From Clostridiales bacterium (GTDB taxonomy: Bacteria; Bacillota; Clostridia; Oscillospirales; CAG-272): a stretch of DNA of 64,000 nucleotides. Positions 8,770 to 17,272 of the stretch are shown in pieces; the first letter of the stretch is position 1; each line of letters begins with the position of its first letter. The stretch covers positions 1 to 64,000 of the forward strand of contig JAAZAV010000019.1 of NCBI GenBank assembly GCA_012514145.1, read 5' to 3'. The translations under genes were made by a program, and so were the position numbers. The notes under the pieces are model-generated. The model did no database searches, was not told where the DNA came from, and was given only the letters and a program-made list of their open reading frames with translations.

Positions 8770-10734
8770 GTGAAAACCACTCATCCCATATTAAAAGCGG
8801 CGCTCTGTATCGCCCTGTCCGCGCTTCTGGCGGGCAGCTGTCTGCTTACCGGCTGTTCGGACGACGATAAAGACAAAACCGATACCGCTTCCGTATCCGA
8901 CAGCATACAGGAGAGTTCCGGTGCCGAGACCGCCCTTCCCGAGGCGACCGGGGAGGATACGACAGCCGAAACTACCGAATACAAGCCCACACCCGAGGGA
9001 GGCGAGACCACCATATTCGATACGCCCCCCGAGGAAATCTCACCTGACGAAAAAACTCCCGACGCGGGAGCTGATGATAAGGCTGCCGACGAAGGCAAAA
9101 AGCCGGCTGAGACGGTAACCACCGCTCCGCCCGCCCCCGCCGGAGATGCGCCGGTATACGGCGAACAGTCGCAGAGCGGTACAATCAAGTCAAACACCGG
9201 CACAACCATCAACCTTCGGGTCGAGTGGCAGGCTTCCTCCGTCAGCGCAGAAACGCTTGAGATAAAATGCGGCATATGGCTTGACTTCATTCGTCTGAAA
9301 ATAGTCGACCCGCGCATCTGCAACCTGACGGTTAAGGTAGGGGATCAGACCTTCATGGAAGCCTTTGCCACCGGCAAGATCTGGGAGACCGAGAGCGTCT
9401 GGCACAATCTCCACATAGGCGACTCGACATTTACTGCCAACCGCGACCCCAACAAGCCTGTAAGCATATCGATAACCGCCGGCGACTGGGTTCTTGGCGG
9501 CAACTACGGCGGCAAGTTTGTGGGCGAGATCAAGGCCAGCGGCAAAGCCGAACTGCCGGCGCTGAAACTTATCTCGGGCAATCCGCAGTCGTCCGCCTCC
9601 GTGACGACAGCCCCGAATGTCTCCCCCGACCCGCCGAAGACCGAAAAACCGGCCGAGACCAAATCCCTCACCCCCACCTCGGTTCCCGAGCCTGCCGACC
9701 TTACACTTAAGGGCGGCGAGCCGCTGAACATGAAGGGCACCTTTTCCTCAGCCACCGGCACCATGCTGAACCTGCGCGTGGAATGGACGGCGGTTCAGCA
9801 GCCTTCCGACACCTCGGTGGCGGTTACCGCCGTGGTCTGGCTGGACTATGTAAGGCTCAATATCCCGGTGCGTCAGGGCACCATAACAATTAACGGCTAT
9901 ACTCAGGAATTCACCACCGGCATATTCAAAGTCAACGAAAACAAATCCCATTCCTACAAGTTCACCACCCTGTCGGTAACCATACCCCGTACCCCGGGGG
10001 AGGACACCCTTATGGTTATCGATGTGAACTGGCATCTCGGCGGCACCTACAACGGCATACCGATAAAGGACGTGGAGGCTTCGGCGTCGGTGATCCTCTC
10101 CGAGCGCTATTCACTTATGCCTCAGAGCTATCAGCTGCCGGTGACCTATATCAGCCAGCAGCCTGAACTGCCCAACGGCTGCGAGATAACCTCCCTTGCC
10201 ATACTGCTCAACTACATGGGCTATGCCGCCGACAAGCTTGATCTGTCGGACAACTATCTCCCGAAGGGCAAGGTAGGCGAGGTCAGCTACTATGAGGCGA
10301 ATGTGGGTAACCCCAGAGACATTGAATCCTACGGCTGCCATTCTCCGGTCATCGTAAAGGCAGCCAACGATTACTTCGCCGCCAACGGCGGTCTGCACAA
10401 GGCCGTCGACCTTACGGGACATTCGATAGACGAGATATACTGCGAGCTCACCCAGGGAAACCCGGTCATAATGTGGATAACTCTCGACATGGCGCGTCAG
10501 CCCACCGTCCTTGTCTCATGGGAGGTTGACGGCGAAACCTACAACTGGAAGCATCCCCAGCACTGCGCCGTGCTCTCGGGTTATAACAAAAAGACCGGCA
10601 AGATAACCTACGCCGACCCGCTGCTTGGACGGCAGGAGGTTGACCGCGCCACCTTTGAGCTGCGCTGGCGCCAGATGGGCTCCCAGGCGGTAACTGTGCA
10701 CCCTGCCAGAGAAAATACCGCCGGCACAAGATAA
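8770..10734 (+). CDS. Lipoprotein with two repeated beta domains and a C39-like cysteine peptidase domain
   Basis: A 654-residue exported lipoprotein starting with GTG, with GAGG 10 bases upstream. The signal ends in lipobox LTGC with Cys29. Residues about 30-133 are a Thr/Glu/Pro/Asp-rich linker. Two related beta-rich domains follow, about 135-270 and 310-440; both begin with TINLRVEW or MLNLRVEW and hold WLDFIRLKI or WLDYVRLNI. They are separated by a second Pro/Thr linker. The C-terminus (about 445-645) matches the peptidase C39-like fold: candidate nucleophile Cys in NGCEITS near 470, His in PQHCAVLSGY near 597, Asp in YADPLLG near 616. It probably cuts or binds peptides at the cell surface. 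The repeated domain is unknown to me. Confidence 0.85.
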   Translation: MKTTHPILKAALCIALSALLAGSCLLTGCSDDDKDKTDTASVSDSIQESSGAETALPEATGEDTTAETTEYKPTPEGGETTIFDTPPEEISPDEKTPDAGADDKAADEGKKPAETVTTAPPAPAGDAPVYGEQSQSGTIKSNTGTTINLRVEWQASSVSAETLEIKCGIWLDFIRLKIVDPRICNLTVKVGDQTFMEAFATGKIWETESVWHNLHIGDSTFTANRDPNKPVSISITAGDWVLGGNYGGKFVGEIKASGKAELPALKLISGNPQSSASVTTAPNVSPDPPKTEKPAETKSLTPTSVPEPADLTLKGGEPLNMKGTFSSATGTMLNLRVEWTAVQQPSDTSVAVTAVVWLDYVRLNIPVRQGTITINGYTQEFTTGIFKVNENKSHSYKFTTLSVTIPRTPGEDTLMVIDVNWHLGGTYNGIPIKDVEASASVILSERYSLMPQSYQLPVTYISQQPELPNGCEITSLAILLNYMGYAADKLDLSDNYLPKGKVGEVSYYEANVGNPRDIESYGCHSPVIVKAANDYFAANGGLHKAVDLTGHSIDEIYCELTQGNPVIMWITLDMARQPTVLVSWEVDGETYNWKHPQHCAVLSGYNKKTGKITYADPLLGRQEVDRATFELRWRQMGSQAVTVHPARENTAGTR

Positions 10735-10758
10735 CAAGATAAATCCACCGATAAACAC

Positions 10759-11181
10759 ATGGAAAAAACCATAACGGGCTACAATCTCATCGCGGTATGG
10801 TCGCACGACGGCAAGTCGATTCTCCTCTGCCGCCGTCTGCGCGAACCATATCTCGGCCAGCTCAACTTCGTGGGAGGCCACATAGAGCCGGGTGAGGACG
10901 GCGAAGACGCCGCTTACCGGGAACTGTTCGAGGAGACCGCCATAACCCGAGACGACATCTCGCTGACCCATATTCTCGACATGCGCTACTACCTTGAGGA
11001 CTGTTATGTCGAGGTCTGGGCAGGTCGGCTGAAGCATCCCGTTGAGGTGAAGGGCGAGGAAAACCGGCTTTTGTGGTCCGACCTCGACCGAAATTTCTTC
11101 GCGCCGGAGTACGCCGGAAACGGCAATCTCGGGCATATTATCGAAATTGTAAAGCTGGAAGCCCCCGAAATCTGCGCGTAA
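10759..11181 (+). CDS. NUDIX hydrolase
   Basis: A 140-residue protein that would hydrolyse a nucleoside diphosphate linked to another moiety, in the cytoplasm. The NUDIX box is visible at about residues 35-57: GHIEPGE, then seven residues to RELFEETAI. The Arg-Glu and Glu-Glu metal-binding pairs are intact; the usual Gly after the Glu pair plus one is Ala. The start codon has no clear ribosome binding site and lies 24 bases after the lipoprotein stop, so it may be translated by coupling. The substrate is not predictable. Confidence 0.88.
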   Translation: MEKTITGYNLIAVWSHDGKSILLCRRLREPYLGQLNFVGGHIEPGEDGEDAAYRELFEETAITRDDISLTHILDMRYYLEDCYVEVWAGRLKHPVEVKGEENRLLWSDLDRNFFAPEYAGNGNLGHIIEIVKLEAPEICA

Positions 11182-11291
11182 GAGGGCATTAAAGGCAATA
11201 AAGCGATACATCCCCATAATGCGGCGGTATTTGAATACGCCCTGTACCGTTAAACATCAAATCAACACGACCCGTAAGGCGGTGACAACCG

Positions 11292-12902
11292 ATGATTACC
11301 GGCGCGGAGTACGTCCTCCGATTCCTCAATTCCAAACGCCTGCCGGCGGTGTTCGGCTATCCGGGGGCGCCGCTGCTTGCGCTGTATGACGCTTTCGCGC
11401 GCCGCGGCACGGAATTCGAACATATATTATGCCGCCATGAGCAGGGTGCGGTTCACGCCGCCTGCGGTATGGCGCGGGCGTCCGGCCGCCCGGGTGTGGT
11501 TATAGCCACTTCCGGACCGGGCGCTTCAAATCTTATGACCGGACTCGCCGATGCTTATCTCGACAGCATTCCTCTCCTTGCCATCACCGGACAGGTGAGC
11601 GTGGGCGCGATAGGCCGGGACGCCTTTCAGGAGGCTGACATAATGGGCATGACCCTGCCCATCACAAAGCATAACTACCTCATCAAATCCGCGGATCACC
11701 TTCCCGCGGCGCTGGAGGAGGCATGGCGGATAGCATCCTCCGGCCGGCGCGGACCTGTGCTGGTGGATATCTCACGGGATGTTTTCGATGACCCGGTTGA
11801 CGAGACCCAGCAGCCGATAATCACACTGCCCCGCTTCAGGGCTCCACAATATCCCCTTGACAACCGGCGAATAGCCGAGCTGAAGGCTGCAATAGAGCGG
11901 TCATACCGTCCGGTCATCCTTGCCGGCGGCGGTGTGGCGGCGGGGAACGCCTCGGAAGCTCTCACCGCCTTTGCCCGACAGAGCGAGATACCGGTGGTAA
12001 CCACCCTCATGGGAATGGGCATAATTCTCGGCAGGGGCGCGCGCATTTACGGCATGACCGGCAGACACGGCGGTCCGGCGGCGAAGGCCGCTCTCGATCA
12101 GTCGGACCTGGTTATAGCCGTTGGCACCCGCTTCTCCGACCGCACAATAGCCTCCTTCAGGGACTTTTCCCAGACCCGACGCATCATACACTGCGACATC
12201 GACCCGGCGGAGATATCGAAAAACGTAACCGCCCACCTGCCGGTTAGCGCCGGAGCCGCCGAGTTCTTCACAACTCTTGTCGCCTCCGATATCAGATACA
12301 ACAGCGAGGCTATAGCCGAATGGAACGCCAAGCTGACAAAACTGGGCAAACGTCCCAAGATCGGGGAGGAACCGGAAGATACTCTTCGTAAGGTTCTGCG
12401 CTGCATCGACTCGGTGGTGCGTGAACAGCGGGATACAATATATGTCACCGATGTGGGACTGCATCAGATGGCGGCGGCTCTCGAGCTTGAACCGGTGTTT
12501 GAGCGGGGTTTCATAACCAGCGGAGGGCTTGGCGCCATGGGCTTCGGACTTCCGGCAGCCATCGGCGCATCCTTCGGAGCCGACCCGGAAGTCAAACGCA
12601 TCGTGCTTGTCTGCGGCGACGGCGGATTCCAGATGACCATGCAGGAACTGGCAACCCTTGACTGCGCACGGCTGCCCATCAAGATCTTCACCGCCGACAA
12701 TTCGGCTCTCGGCATGATCCGAAGCATGCAGGATTCGGATTATGAGGGGCGGCATTTCGCCTGCGAGCTGACGAATCCCGACCTCTGCATGATAGCCCGG
12801 GCATACGGCATACCCACCTGCGAGCTTGACGGTGCGAATGACGAACAGATAAGAAAAATACTCGGCAGACCGGGTCACGAGCTGATCCGCGTGTTCTGCT
12901 GA
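11292..12902 (+). CDS. ilvB: Acetolactate synthase large-subunit-like thiamine-diphosphate enzyme
   Basis: A 536-residue ThDP-dependent enzyme. Acetolactate synthase joins two pyruvates, or pyruvate and 2-ketobutyrate, in branched-chain amino acid synthesis. The catalytic Glu is in CRHEQGAVHAACG near residue 50; SGPGASNLMTGLADAY follows. The ThDP-binding block starts GDGGFQMTMQE and ends 25-30 residues later in ADNSALGM. It is a little shorter than usual (about 560-570), mainly at the C-terminus. No ilvN small subunit or ilvC follows, so a catabolic acetolactate synthase or another pyruvate-type ThDP enzyme remains possible. The next gene, rbfA, starts 22 bases later. Confidence 0.75.
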   Translation: MITGAEYVLRFLNSKRLPAVFGYPGAPLLALYDAFARRGTEFEHILCRHEQGAVHAACGMARASGRPGVVIATSGPGASNLMTGLADAYLDSIPLLAITGQVSVGAIGRDAFQEADIMGMTLPITKHNYLIKSADHLPAALEEAWRIASSGRRGPVLVDISRDVFDDPVDETQQPIITLPRFRAPQYPLDNRRIAELKAAIERSYRPVILAGGGVAAGNASEALTAFARQSEIPVVTTLMGMGIILGRGARIYGMTGRHGGPAAKAALDQSDLVIAVGTRFSDRTIASFRDFSQTRRIIHCDIDPAEISKNVTAHLPVSAGAAEFFTTLVASDIRYNSEAIAEWNAKLTKLGKRPKIGEEPEDTLRKVLRCIDSVVREQRDTIYVTDVGLHQMAAALELEPVFERGFITSGGLGAMGFGLPAAIGASFGADPEVKRIVLVCGDGGFQMTMQELATLDCARLPIKIFTADNSALGMIRSMQDSDYEGRHFACELTNPDLCMIARAYGIPTCELDGANDEQIRKILGRPGHELIRVFC

Positions 12903-12924
12903 ACAGATATATATAGGAGTTTCA

Positions 12925-13455
12925 ATGGCAAACTACAGGCAAGACAGAGTAAACGAGGATATAGCCCGCTCTATGTCCGAGATCCTGCGCGGCATCAAGG
13001 ATCCCCGGATTTCGGGTGAATTCATCAGTATTACCAAGGTGGACTGCACCGCCAACCTGCGCTCCTGCAAGCTCTATTATTCGGTGCTGGGGAGCGAGGA
13101 GACTGCGGCAAATGTGGCAGAAGGTCTCAAGAGAGCCATGGGTTACATACGCTCCCAACTGGCACAGCGGCTCAACCTGCGCATAACTCCCGAACTGCGT
13201 TTCATCTATGATCATTCCATTGTAGTGGGTGCCGACATAACCAAAATGATTCACGGTATCTCCGAGGAGCTGGCAATAGCCGACGAACGCGACCGGCTCG
13301 AGGCGGAAGCTCCCGCAAATGCCGCCGAAACCGAACACGACGAAGACGACTTCGACGAAGAGGACATGGACTTCGACGAGGACGACTTCACCAAGGACGA
13401 CAATGAGGATGACGAAGAGGAAAGCGACGGCGGAGACGAGGGCGAAGATGAGTAA
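12925..13455 (+). CDS. rbfA: Ribosome-binding factor A with a long acidic tail
   Basis: A 30S ribosome maturation factor that binds near helix 1 of 16S rRNA. Residues 1-115 are the RbfA KH-like domain: RVNEDIARSMSEIL, then DPRISGEFISITKV and the C-terminal ITPELRFIYDHS. After about residue 120 comes an extra tail of some 55 residues made almost only of Asp, Glu and a few Phe, Asn, Gly and Ser. Family members are usually 115-135 residues long, here 176. AGGAG lies 7 bases before the ATG. The stop codon overlaps the start of nrnA by 8 bases (ATGAGTAA), so translation is probably coupled. Confidence 0.92.
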   Translation: MANYRQDRVNEDIARSMSEILRGIKDPRISGEFISITKVDCTANLRSCKLYYSVLGSEETAANVAEGLKRAMGYIRSQLAQRLNLRITPELRFIYDHSIVVGADITKMIHGISEELAIADERDRLEAEAPANAAETEHDEDDFDEEDMDFDEDDFTKDDNEDDEEESDGGDEGEDE

Positions 13456-14497
13456 TGATATCGAAGGCTTAGAAGGCATCGAGGTCACCCTCGCCGACAT
13501 AGCCGATGAATTGCTGACCTCCGACGCCGAAACGCTCATTCTCTGCCATGCCCGCCCCGACGGAGACTGTCTGGGCAGTGCGGCGGCTCTCACCCGGACA
13601 CTCAGGCAGATGGGACGCACCGCCTATGCCGTCAACGCCGACACAGACAAAATTCAGAACCGTCTGCGCTTCCTCTCCGACGGCATTGTGATCTCCGCCG
13701 ACGACCTGCCTGCCGGTTTCGCGCCGGGTCTGGTGATTGCTGTTGACACAGCCGAGACCGAGCTGTTGGGCGATTACGACGGACGCTGGAATGTTGATAT
13801 AAAGATAGATCATCATGTCTCCCGCTCGCTCTACGGCAAGCGCAACTTCGTCGACGCGGGAGCTGCCGCCTGCGGGCAGATCATATGTGAGCTTATATAC
13901 ATGATGGCAGAGCGTGACTGCCGCGCCCTGCCCTGTTCCGCGACCATTGAGGCGCTCTATGCTTCGCTTGTCACCGATTCCGGCTCCTTCCGTTACGGAG
14001 GCGTCAGCGGGCGCACACATATTTGTGCCGCCCGGCTGTTTGACGGCGGCCTGGATCACGTCGGTGTCCACGAGCGCCTCTCCCCGGGACGCAGCGAAAC
14101 CGACCTTAGCGCCCTGCGCATCGCCCTCGGCGGCATGAAGCGCTTCTGCGGCGGCAGAGTCAACGCCCTTGTCATAGACCTTGACACCAAGGCGGAATAT
14201 GGCGTAGAGGACGAAAATCTCACCGAACTCAACACCTTTGTCCGTGATATCGAGGGGGTTGACGTGGGCATCACACTGAAACAGCAGTCCGACGACCCCG
14301 CAATGTGGAAGCTGTCCATGCGCTCCACTCCCCGGGTAGATGTTTCGGTCATCTGCGCGGTATTCGGCGGAGGCGGTCATCTGCGCGCCGCCGGCGCCAT
14401 GCTTCGCGCCGAATCCCCCGACGAGGCACTCAGACTTGTGCTGTCGGCTCTCGAAGAAAGCGGTCAGCTCGACTGTTCCGACTGCGAAAATGGCTGA
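13448..14497 (+). CDS. nrnA: NrnA-type DHH phosphoesterase (nanoRNase / pAp phosphatase)
   Basis: A 349-residue DHH/DHHA1 enzyme that degrades 2-5 nucleotide RNAs and 3'-phosphoadenosine 5'-phosphate. Motifs: HARPDGDCLGSAAAL near residue 32, AVDTAETE, the DHH signature in IDHHVSRSLYG near 120, and a C-terminal GGGGHLRAAGAM typical of DHHA1. The frame extends upstream within rbfA, but the ATG at 13448 overlapping the rbfA stop gives the family N-terminus. It overlaps truB by 8 bases (ATGGCTGA). The rbfA-nrnA-truB order is conserved in Bacillota. Confidence 0.92.
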   Translation: MSNDIEGLEGIEVTLADIADELLTSDAETLILCHARPDGDCLGSAAALTRTLRQMGRTAYAVNADTDKIQNRLRFLSDGIVISADDLPAGFAPGLVIAVDTAETELLGDYDGRWNVDIKIDHHVSRSLYGKRNFVDAGAAACGQIICELIYMMAERDCRALPCSATIEALYASLVTDSGSFRYGGVSGRTHICAARLFDGGLDHVGVHERLSPGRSETDLSALRIALGGMKRFCGGRVNALVIDLDTKAEYGVEDENLTELNTFVRDIEGVDVGITLKQQSDDPAMWKLSMRSTPRVDVSVICAVFGGGGHLRAAGAMLRAESPDEALRLVLSALEESGQLDCSDCENG

Positions 14498-15437
14498 GGG
14501 CGGCGTACCGGCTCCCGAGGGGGTTCTTATAGTCAACAAGCCTTCGGGAATGACATCACATAAGATTGTGGGAATTGTCCGCCGCTTATACGGCACCCGC
14601 ACCGTCGGACATGCCGGCACCCTCGACCCTCTCGCCGAGGGGGTGCTGGTGGTGCTTATAGGACGGGCGGTCAAAGCATCCGAATATCTTATGGAAAGCG
14701 GAGAAGACAGCCGAAGCCGCAAGACCTACACGGCTCTGCTGCGGCTTGGCATCGCCACCGACACCGACGATATCACCGGCAAAGTGACCGATGAGTTTAA
14801 CGGCAGTCTGCCCGGCGAGGCGGAAGTGCTGTCCGCACTCGACGCCTTCCGCGGAGATATCATGCAGGTGCCCCCCATGTATTCCGCCCTTAAGCGCGGC
14901 GGGAAAAAACTGTATGAGCTTGCCCGGGAGGGCGTGACGCTGGAACTTGAGCCGCGCCCGGTCACAATCTATCGGCTGGATGCCGAGTGTATCTCTGACA
15001 GCGATTATTCTCTGCGGGTCGAATGCTCCTCCGGCACCTACATCAGGGCGCTCTGCCGGGATATCGGCGCGGCGCTCGGCTGCTGCGGCACTATGGCGGC
15101 GCTGCGGCGGGATGAGGCATGCGGTTTTACACTTGATATGTCGTATTCTCCAGAGGTTCTCGAAGCTATGGACGGCGGGGAGCGGCTCTCTCTGCTGCAT
15201 CCGGCGGAGTCGCTGTTTTACGATCTTGAAGCTCTGACGCTGCAGCCATTCTTTGCCCGGCTTGCCTCCTGCGGCGCGGAGATATATCTGAAAAAGCTGG
15301 GTATTTCCGACGATTGCCGTTTCACGCCCGGCACGCGGGTGCGGCTCTGCGACGAACAGGGCTTCTTTGCCCTTGGCGAGGTGCGGCAGTTCGGCGACGG
15401 ACCGGCGATAAAACCTGTTAAGCAGTTCAGGATATGA
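14490..15437 (+). CDS. truB: tRNA pseudouridine(55) synthase TruB
   Basis: Makes pseudouridine 55 in the T loop of most tRNAs. The 315-residue protein begins with GVLIVNKPSGMTSH, has the catalytic Asp in GHAGTLDPLAEGVL near residue 42, GGKKLYELAREG near 137 and the CSSGTYIRALCRDIG block near 180. The C-terminal part is a PUA-like region. The start at 14490 overlaps the nrnA stop and restores the family start; longer in-frame extensions lie inside nrnA. ribF, which usually follows truB in Bacillota, is absent. Confidence 0.93.
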   Translation: MAEGGVPAPEGVLIVNKPSGMTSHKIVGIVRRLYGTRTVGHAGTLDPLAEGVLVVLIGRAVKASEYLMESGEDSRSRKTYTALLRLGIATDTDDITGKVTDEFNGSLPGEAEVLSALDAFRGDIMQVPPMYSALKRGGKKLYELAREGVTLELEPRPVTIYRLDAECISDSDYSLRVECSSGTYIRALCRDIGAALGCCGTMAALRRDEACGFTLDMSYSPEVLEAMDGGERLSLLHPAESLFYDLEALTLQPFFARLASCGAEIYLKKLGISDDCRFTPGTRVRLCDEQGFFALGEVRQFGDGPAIKPVKQFRI

Positions 15438-15464
15438 AATTATCGAAAATCGGAGGCTTGCAAG

Positions 15465-16505
15465 ATGCTCTACACGGTGGGTTACAGCCGGATAAAACGG
15501 GACGAGTTCATGAACGCGCTGCGAAGCGGCTGCGAAGTTCCCCCAGGCACCGGCGACAGGATTAGCGAGGTATATTTCAGCTGGAGCGGTATAGCCAACG
15601 GCCGCAGCAGTCTTGATCTTATCGGAGAGCTGCCCCCGTGGGAGGAATGCGCCCGAACTCTCGGCGATCTTCGGGAGATGAAGGCATCAGGGCTGAAGCT
15701 GAATCTGCTGCTCAACGGCAACTGCTACGGCCGTGACAGCGCCTCCCGAAGCTTTTTCGAAAAAATCGGCGAGCTTGTCGATTCGCTTAACAGCCGTGTC
15801 GGAATCGATTCGATAACCACAAGCTCGCTGTTCATCGCAAAGTTTATCCGCAACAACTTCGAGGGCATGGGAGTGCGCGCCTCGGTGAACATGGGCATAG
15901 GCACATCCGCCGCCCTGCGCTCGCTTGACGGATATTTTGACGGTTTTTACGTGAAGCGCGAGCTTAACCGCGATCTGACGGCTCTCAGAGGGCTGGCGAA
16001 AATCGCTTCGGGGCTGGGTATTGAAATGTACGGCCTTGCCAACAGCGGCTGTCTCTGCGACTGTCCCGCCCACACTTTCCACGACAACCTCGTTGCCCAC
16101 GAGGCGGAAATCGCGGCTATGGACAACGCCTACGACTTCCGCTCGGTCTGCGGCGATTATTTCTCCGCCTCCCCCTCCCGCATTCTCTGCGATCTGAGTT
16201 TCATCCGCCCCGAGGATACGGGGCTGTATGAGGGTGTTTATCCCATGCTCAAGCTGGCGACACGGGTCTCTCCCCGCCCCGCCGCGATCATATCGGCGTA
16301 CCTTCGCCGCTCCTTCAACGGCAATCTCCCCGAGCTGCTGGAGCCCGACCATTCCGCCCGGCTCCTGCCCTATGTTGTTGACAACCGCTCTCTGCCCGCC
16401 GACTTCGGCGAGCATGTCTCCTCCTGCGGGCGGGTCTGCCGTTACGGCGCTCCCTGTCCCTACGGCGAGGCGGCATATGCTTCCGCCGCCCTGCGGCTGG
16501 GATGA
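15465..16505 (+). CDS. Conserved Cys-rich protein, possibly U32-peptidase-like
   Basis: A 346-residue soluble protein I do not firmly recognise. It has a TIM-barrel-like rhythm: LKLNLLLNGNCYG near residue 80, VGIDSITTSS, ASVNMGIGT, LGIEMYGLANSGC. Cys clusters occur at CLCDCPAHTFHDN near 190 and at the C-terminus as CGRVCRYGAPCPYG. Such clusters beside a barrel recall U32-type proteins that act in tRNA or ubiquinone hydroxylation, or iron-sulfur enzymes, but the U32 signature is not clear. GGAGG lies 8 bases before the ATG, and the gene starts 27 bases after truB, so it is probably in the same operon. Confidence 0.6.
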   Translation: MLYTVGYSRIKRDEFMNALRSGCEVPPGTGDRISEVYFSWSGIANGRSSLDLIGELPPWEECARTLGDLREMKASGLKLNLLLNGNCYGRDSASRSFFEKIGELVDSLNSRVGIDSITTSSLFIAKFIRNNFEGMGVRASVNMGIGTSAALRSLDGYFDGFYVKRELNRDLTALRGLAKIASGLGIEMYGLANSGCLCDCPAHTFHDNLVAHEAEIAAMDNAYDFRSVCGDYFSASPSRILCDLSFIRPEDTGLYEGVYPMLKLATRVSPRPAAIISAYLRRSFNGNLPELLEPDHSARLLPYVVDNRSLPADFGEHVSSCGRVCRYGAPCPYGEAAYASAALRLG

Positions 16506-16528
16506 TGATTTAATGTAACTCGATCATA

Positions 16529-16583
16529 AAGCCTCCCTCTTTGAGGGAGGTGGCACGGCAAAGCCGTGCCGGAGAGAGTAACC
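16529..16583. repeat. Double-hairpin intergenic repeat (REP-like)
   Basis: Two perfect hairpins stand side by side: CCTCCCTC/GAGGGAGG with a 3-base loop, then GGCACGGC/GCCGTGCC with loop AAA, ended by GGAGAGAGT. From general knowledge, closely similar units are scattered in intergenic regions of many gut Clostridia. I see a single copy in this window. Confidence 0.6.
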
Positions 16584-16602
16584 CCGGCAACCGATGTCAA
16601 GC

Positions 16603-16650
16603 AAGGAGCGCATCAAAACTCAAATTTGATACGGCTCCTTTTCTCTTTCC
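16603..16650 (+). terminator. Hairpin with T-rich tail, likely terminator
   Basis: AAGGAGC (16603-16609) and GCTCCTT (16634-16640) bracket an inner ATCAAA/TTTGAT stem with a short loop; TTCTCTTTCC follows. The core ATCAAAACTCA recurs in the hairpin at 56323. Confidence 0.55.
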
Positions 16651-16750
16651 GAAAACCGCGCAAACGCCTGCTGCTGTTTTTACGGCTATACTGTAGAATA
16701 TATGTATGTGAACTATACGAAAAGGACAATATGAAACATTGGAGGATTAA

Positions 16751-17272
16751 ATGAATTTTCTCGAACTTGCAAAATCAAGATATTCTGTGAGACAGTTTGA
16801 AGACAGACCGCTTTCGCAGGAAGATATCGATAAGCTGCTGCTGGCGGCTCAGGCTGCGCCCACCGGCAGAAACAATCAGCCTCAGCGCATCCTTGTCATA
16901 AACTCCGACGAGGCTGTTGACAAGCTCAAAAACTGCACAAAATGTCACTTCGGCGCCCGGACGGCAATGCTTGTCTGCTTCAACAAAGACGAGAGCTGGG
17001 TGCGCCCCTTTGACGGCGAGCTTTCGGCCCCGGTGGACGCCTCAATAGTGACCACTCACATAATGCTCATGGCGCAGTCGATCGGAGTGGGTACCTGCTG
17101 GGTCATGTTTTTCGACCCCGACAAGACGCGTGAAGAGTTCGCCATTCCCGAGAATCTGGTTCCCTTGGCGCTGCTGGTAATGGGATATCCTCACAAGGAC
17201 GCCAAACCGTCGGAGAGACATTCGGTCAGGAAGGATATTGATGAGTTTGTGGTGTATAACAGCTTCAGCTGA
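16751..17272 (+). CDS. Nitroreductase family protein
   Basis: A 173-residue FMN-dependent oxidoreductase of the nitroreductase fold. The N-terminal FMN-contact block is SRYSVRQFEDRPL, followed by AAQAAPTGRNNQPQ, the family's APTG-N-QPW region. SIVTTHIMLMAQSIGVGTCWV matches the dimer-interface helix and GYPHKDAKPSERH the C-terminal loop. It reduces nitro groups, quinones or enones with NAD(P)H; the substrate is not known. GGAGG lies 5 bases before the ATG. The gene stands alone between two hairpin-rich gaps. Confidence 0.9.
   Translation: MNFLELAKSRYSVRQFEDRPLSQEDIDKLLLAAQAAPTGRNNQPQRILVINSDEAVDKLKNCTKCHFGARTAMLVCFNKDESWVRPFDGELSAPVDASIVTTHIMLMAQSIGVGTCWVMFFDPDKTREEFAIPENLVPLALLVMGYPHKDAKPSERHSVRKDIDEFVVYNSFS

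Noticed and set aside
13469-14722. 417-codon minus-strand open frame opposite nrnA and truB
   Set aside because: Both real genes are well conserved on the plus strand. The antisense product has no recognisable domain, and such frames are common in GC-rich genes.
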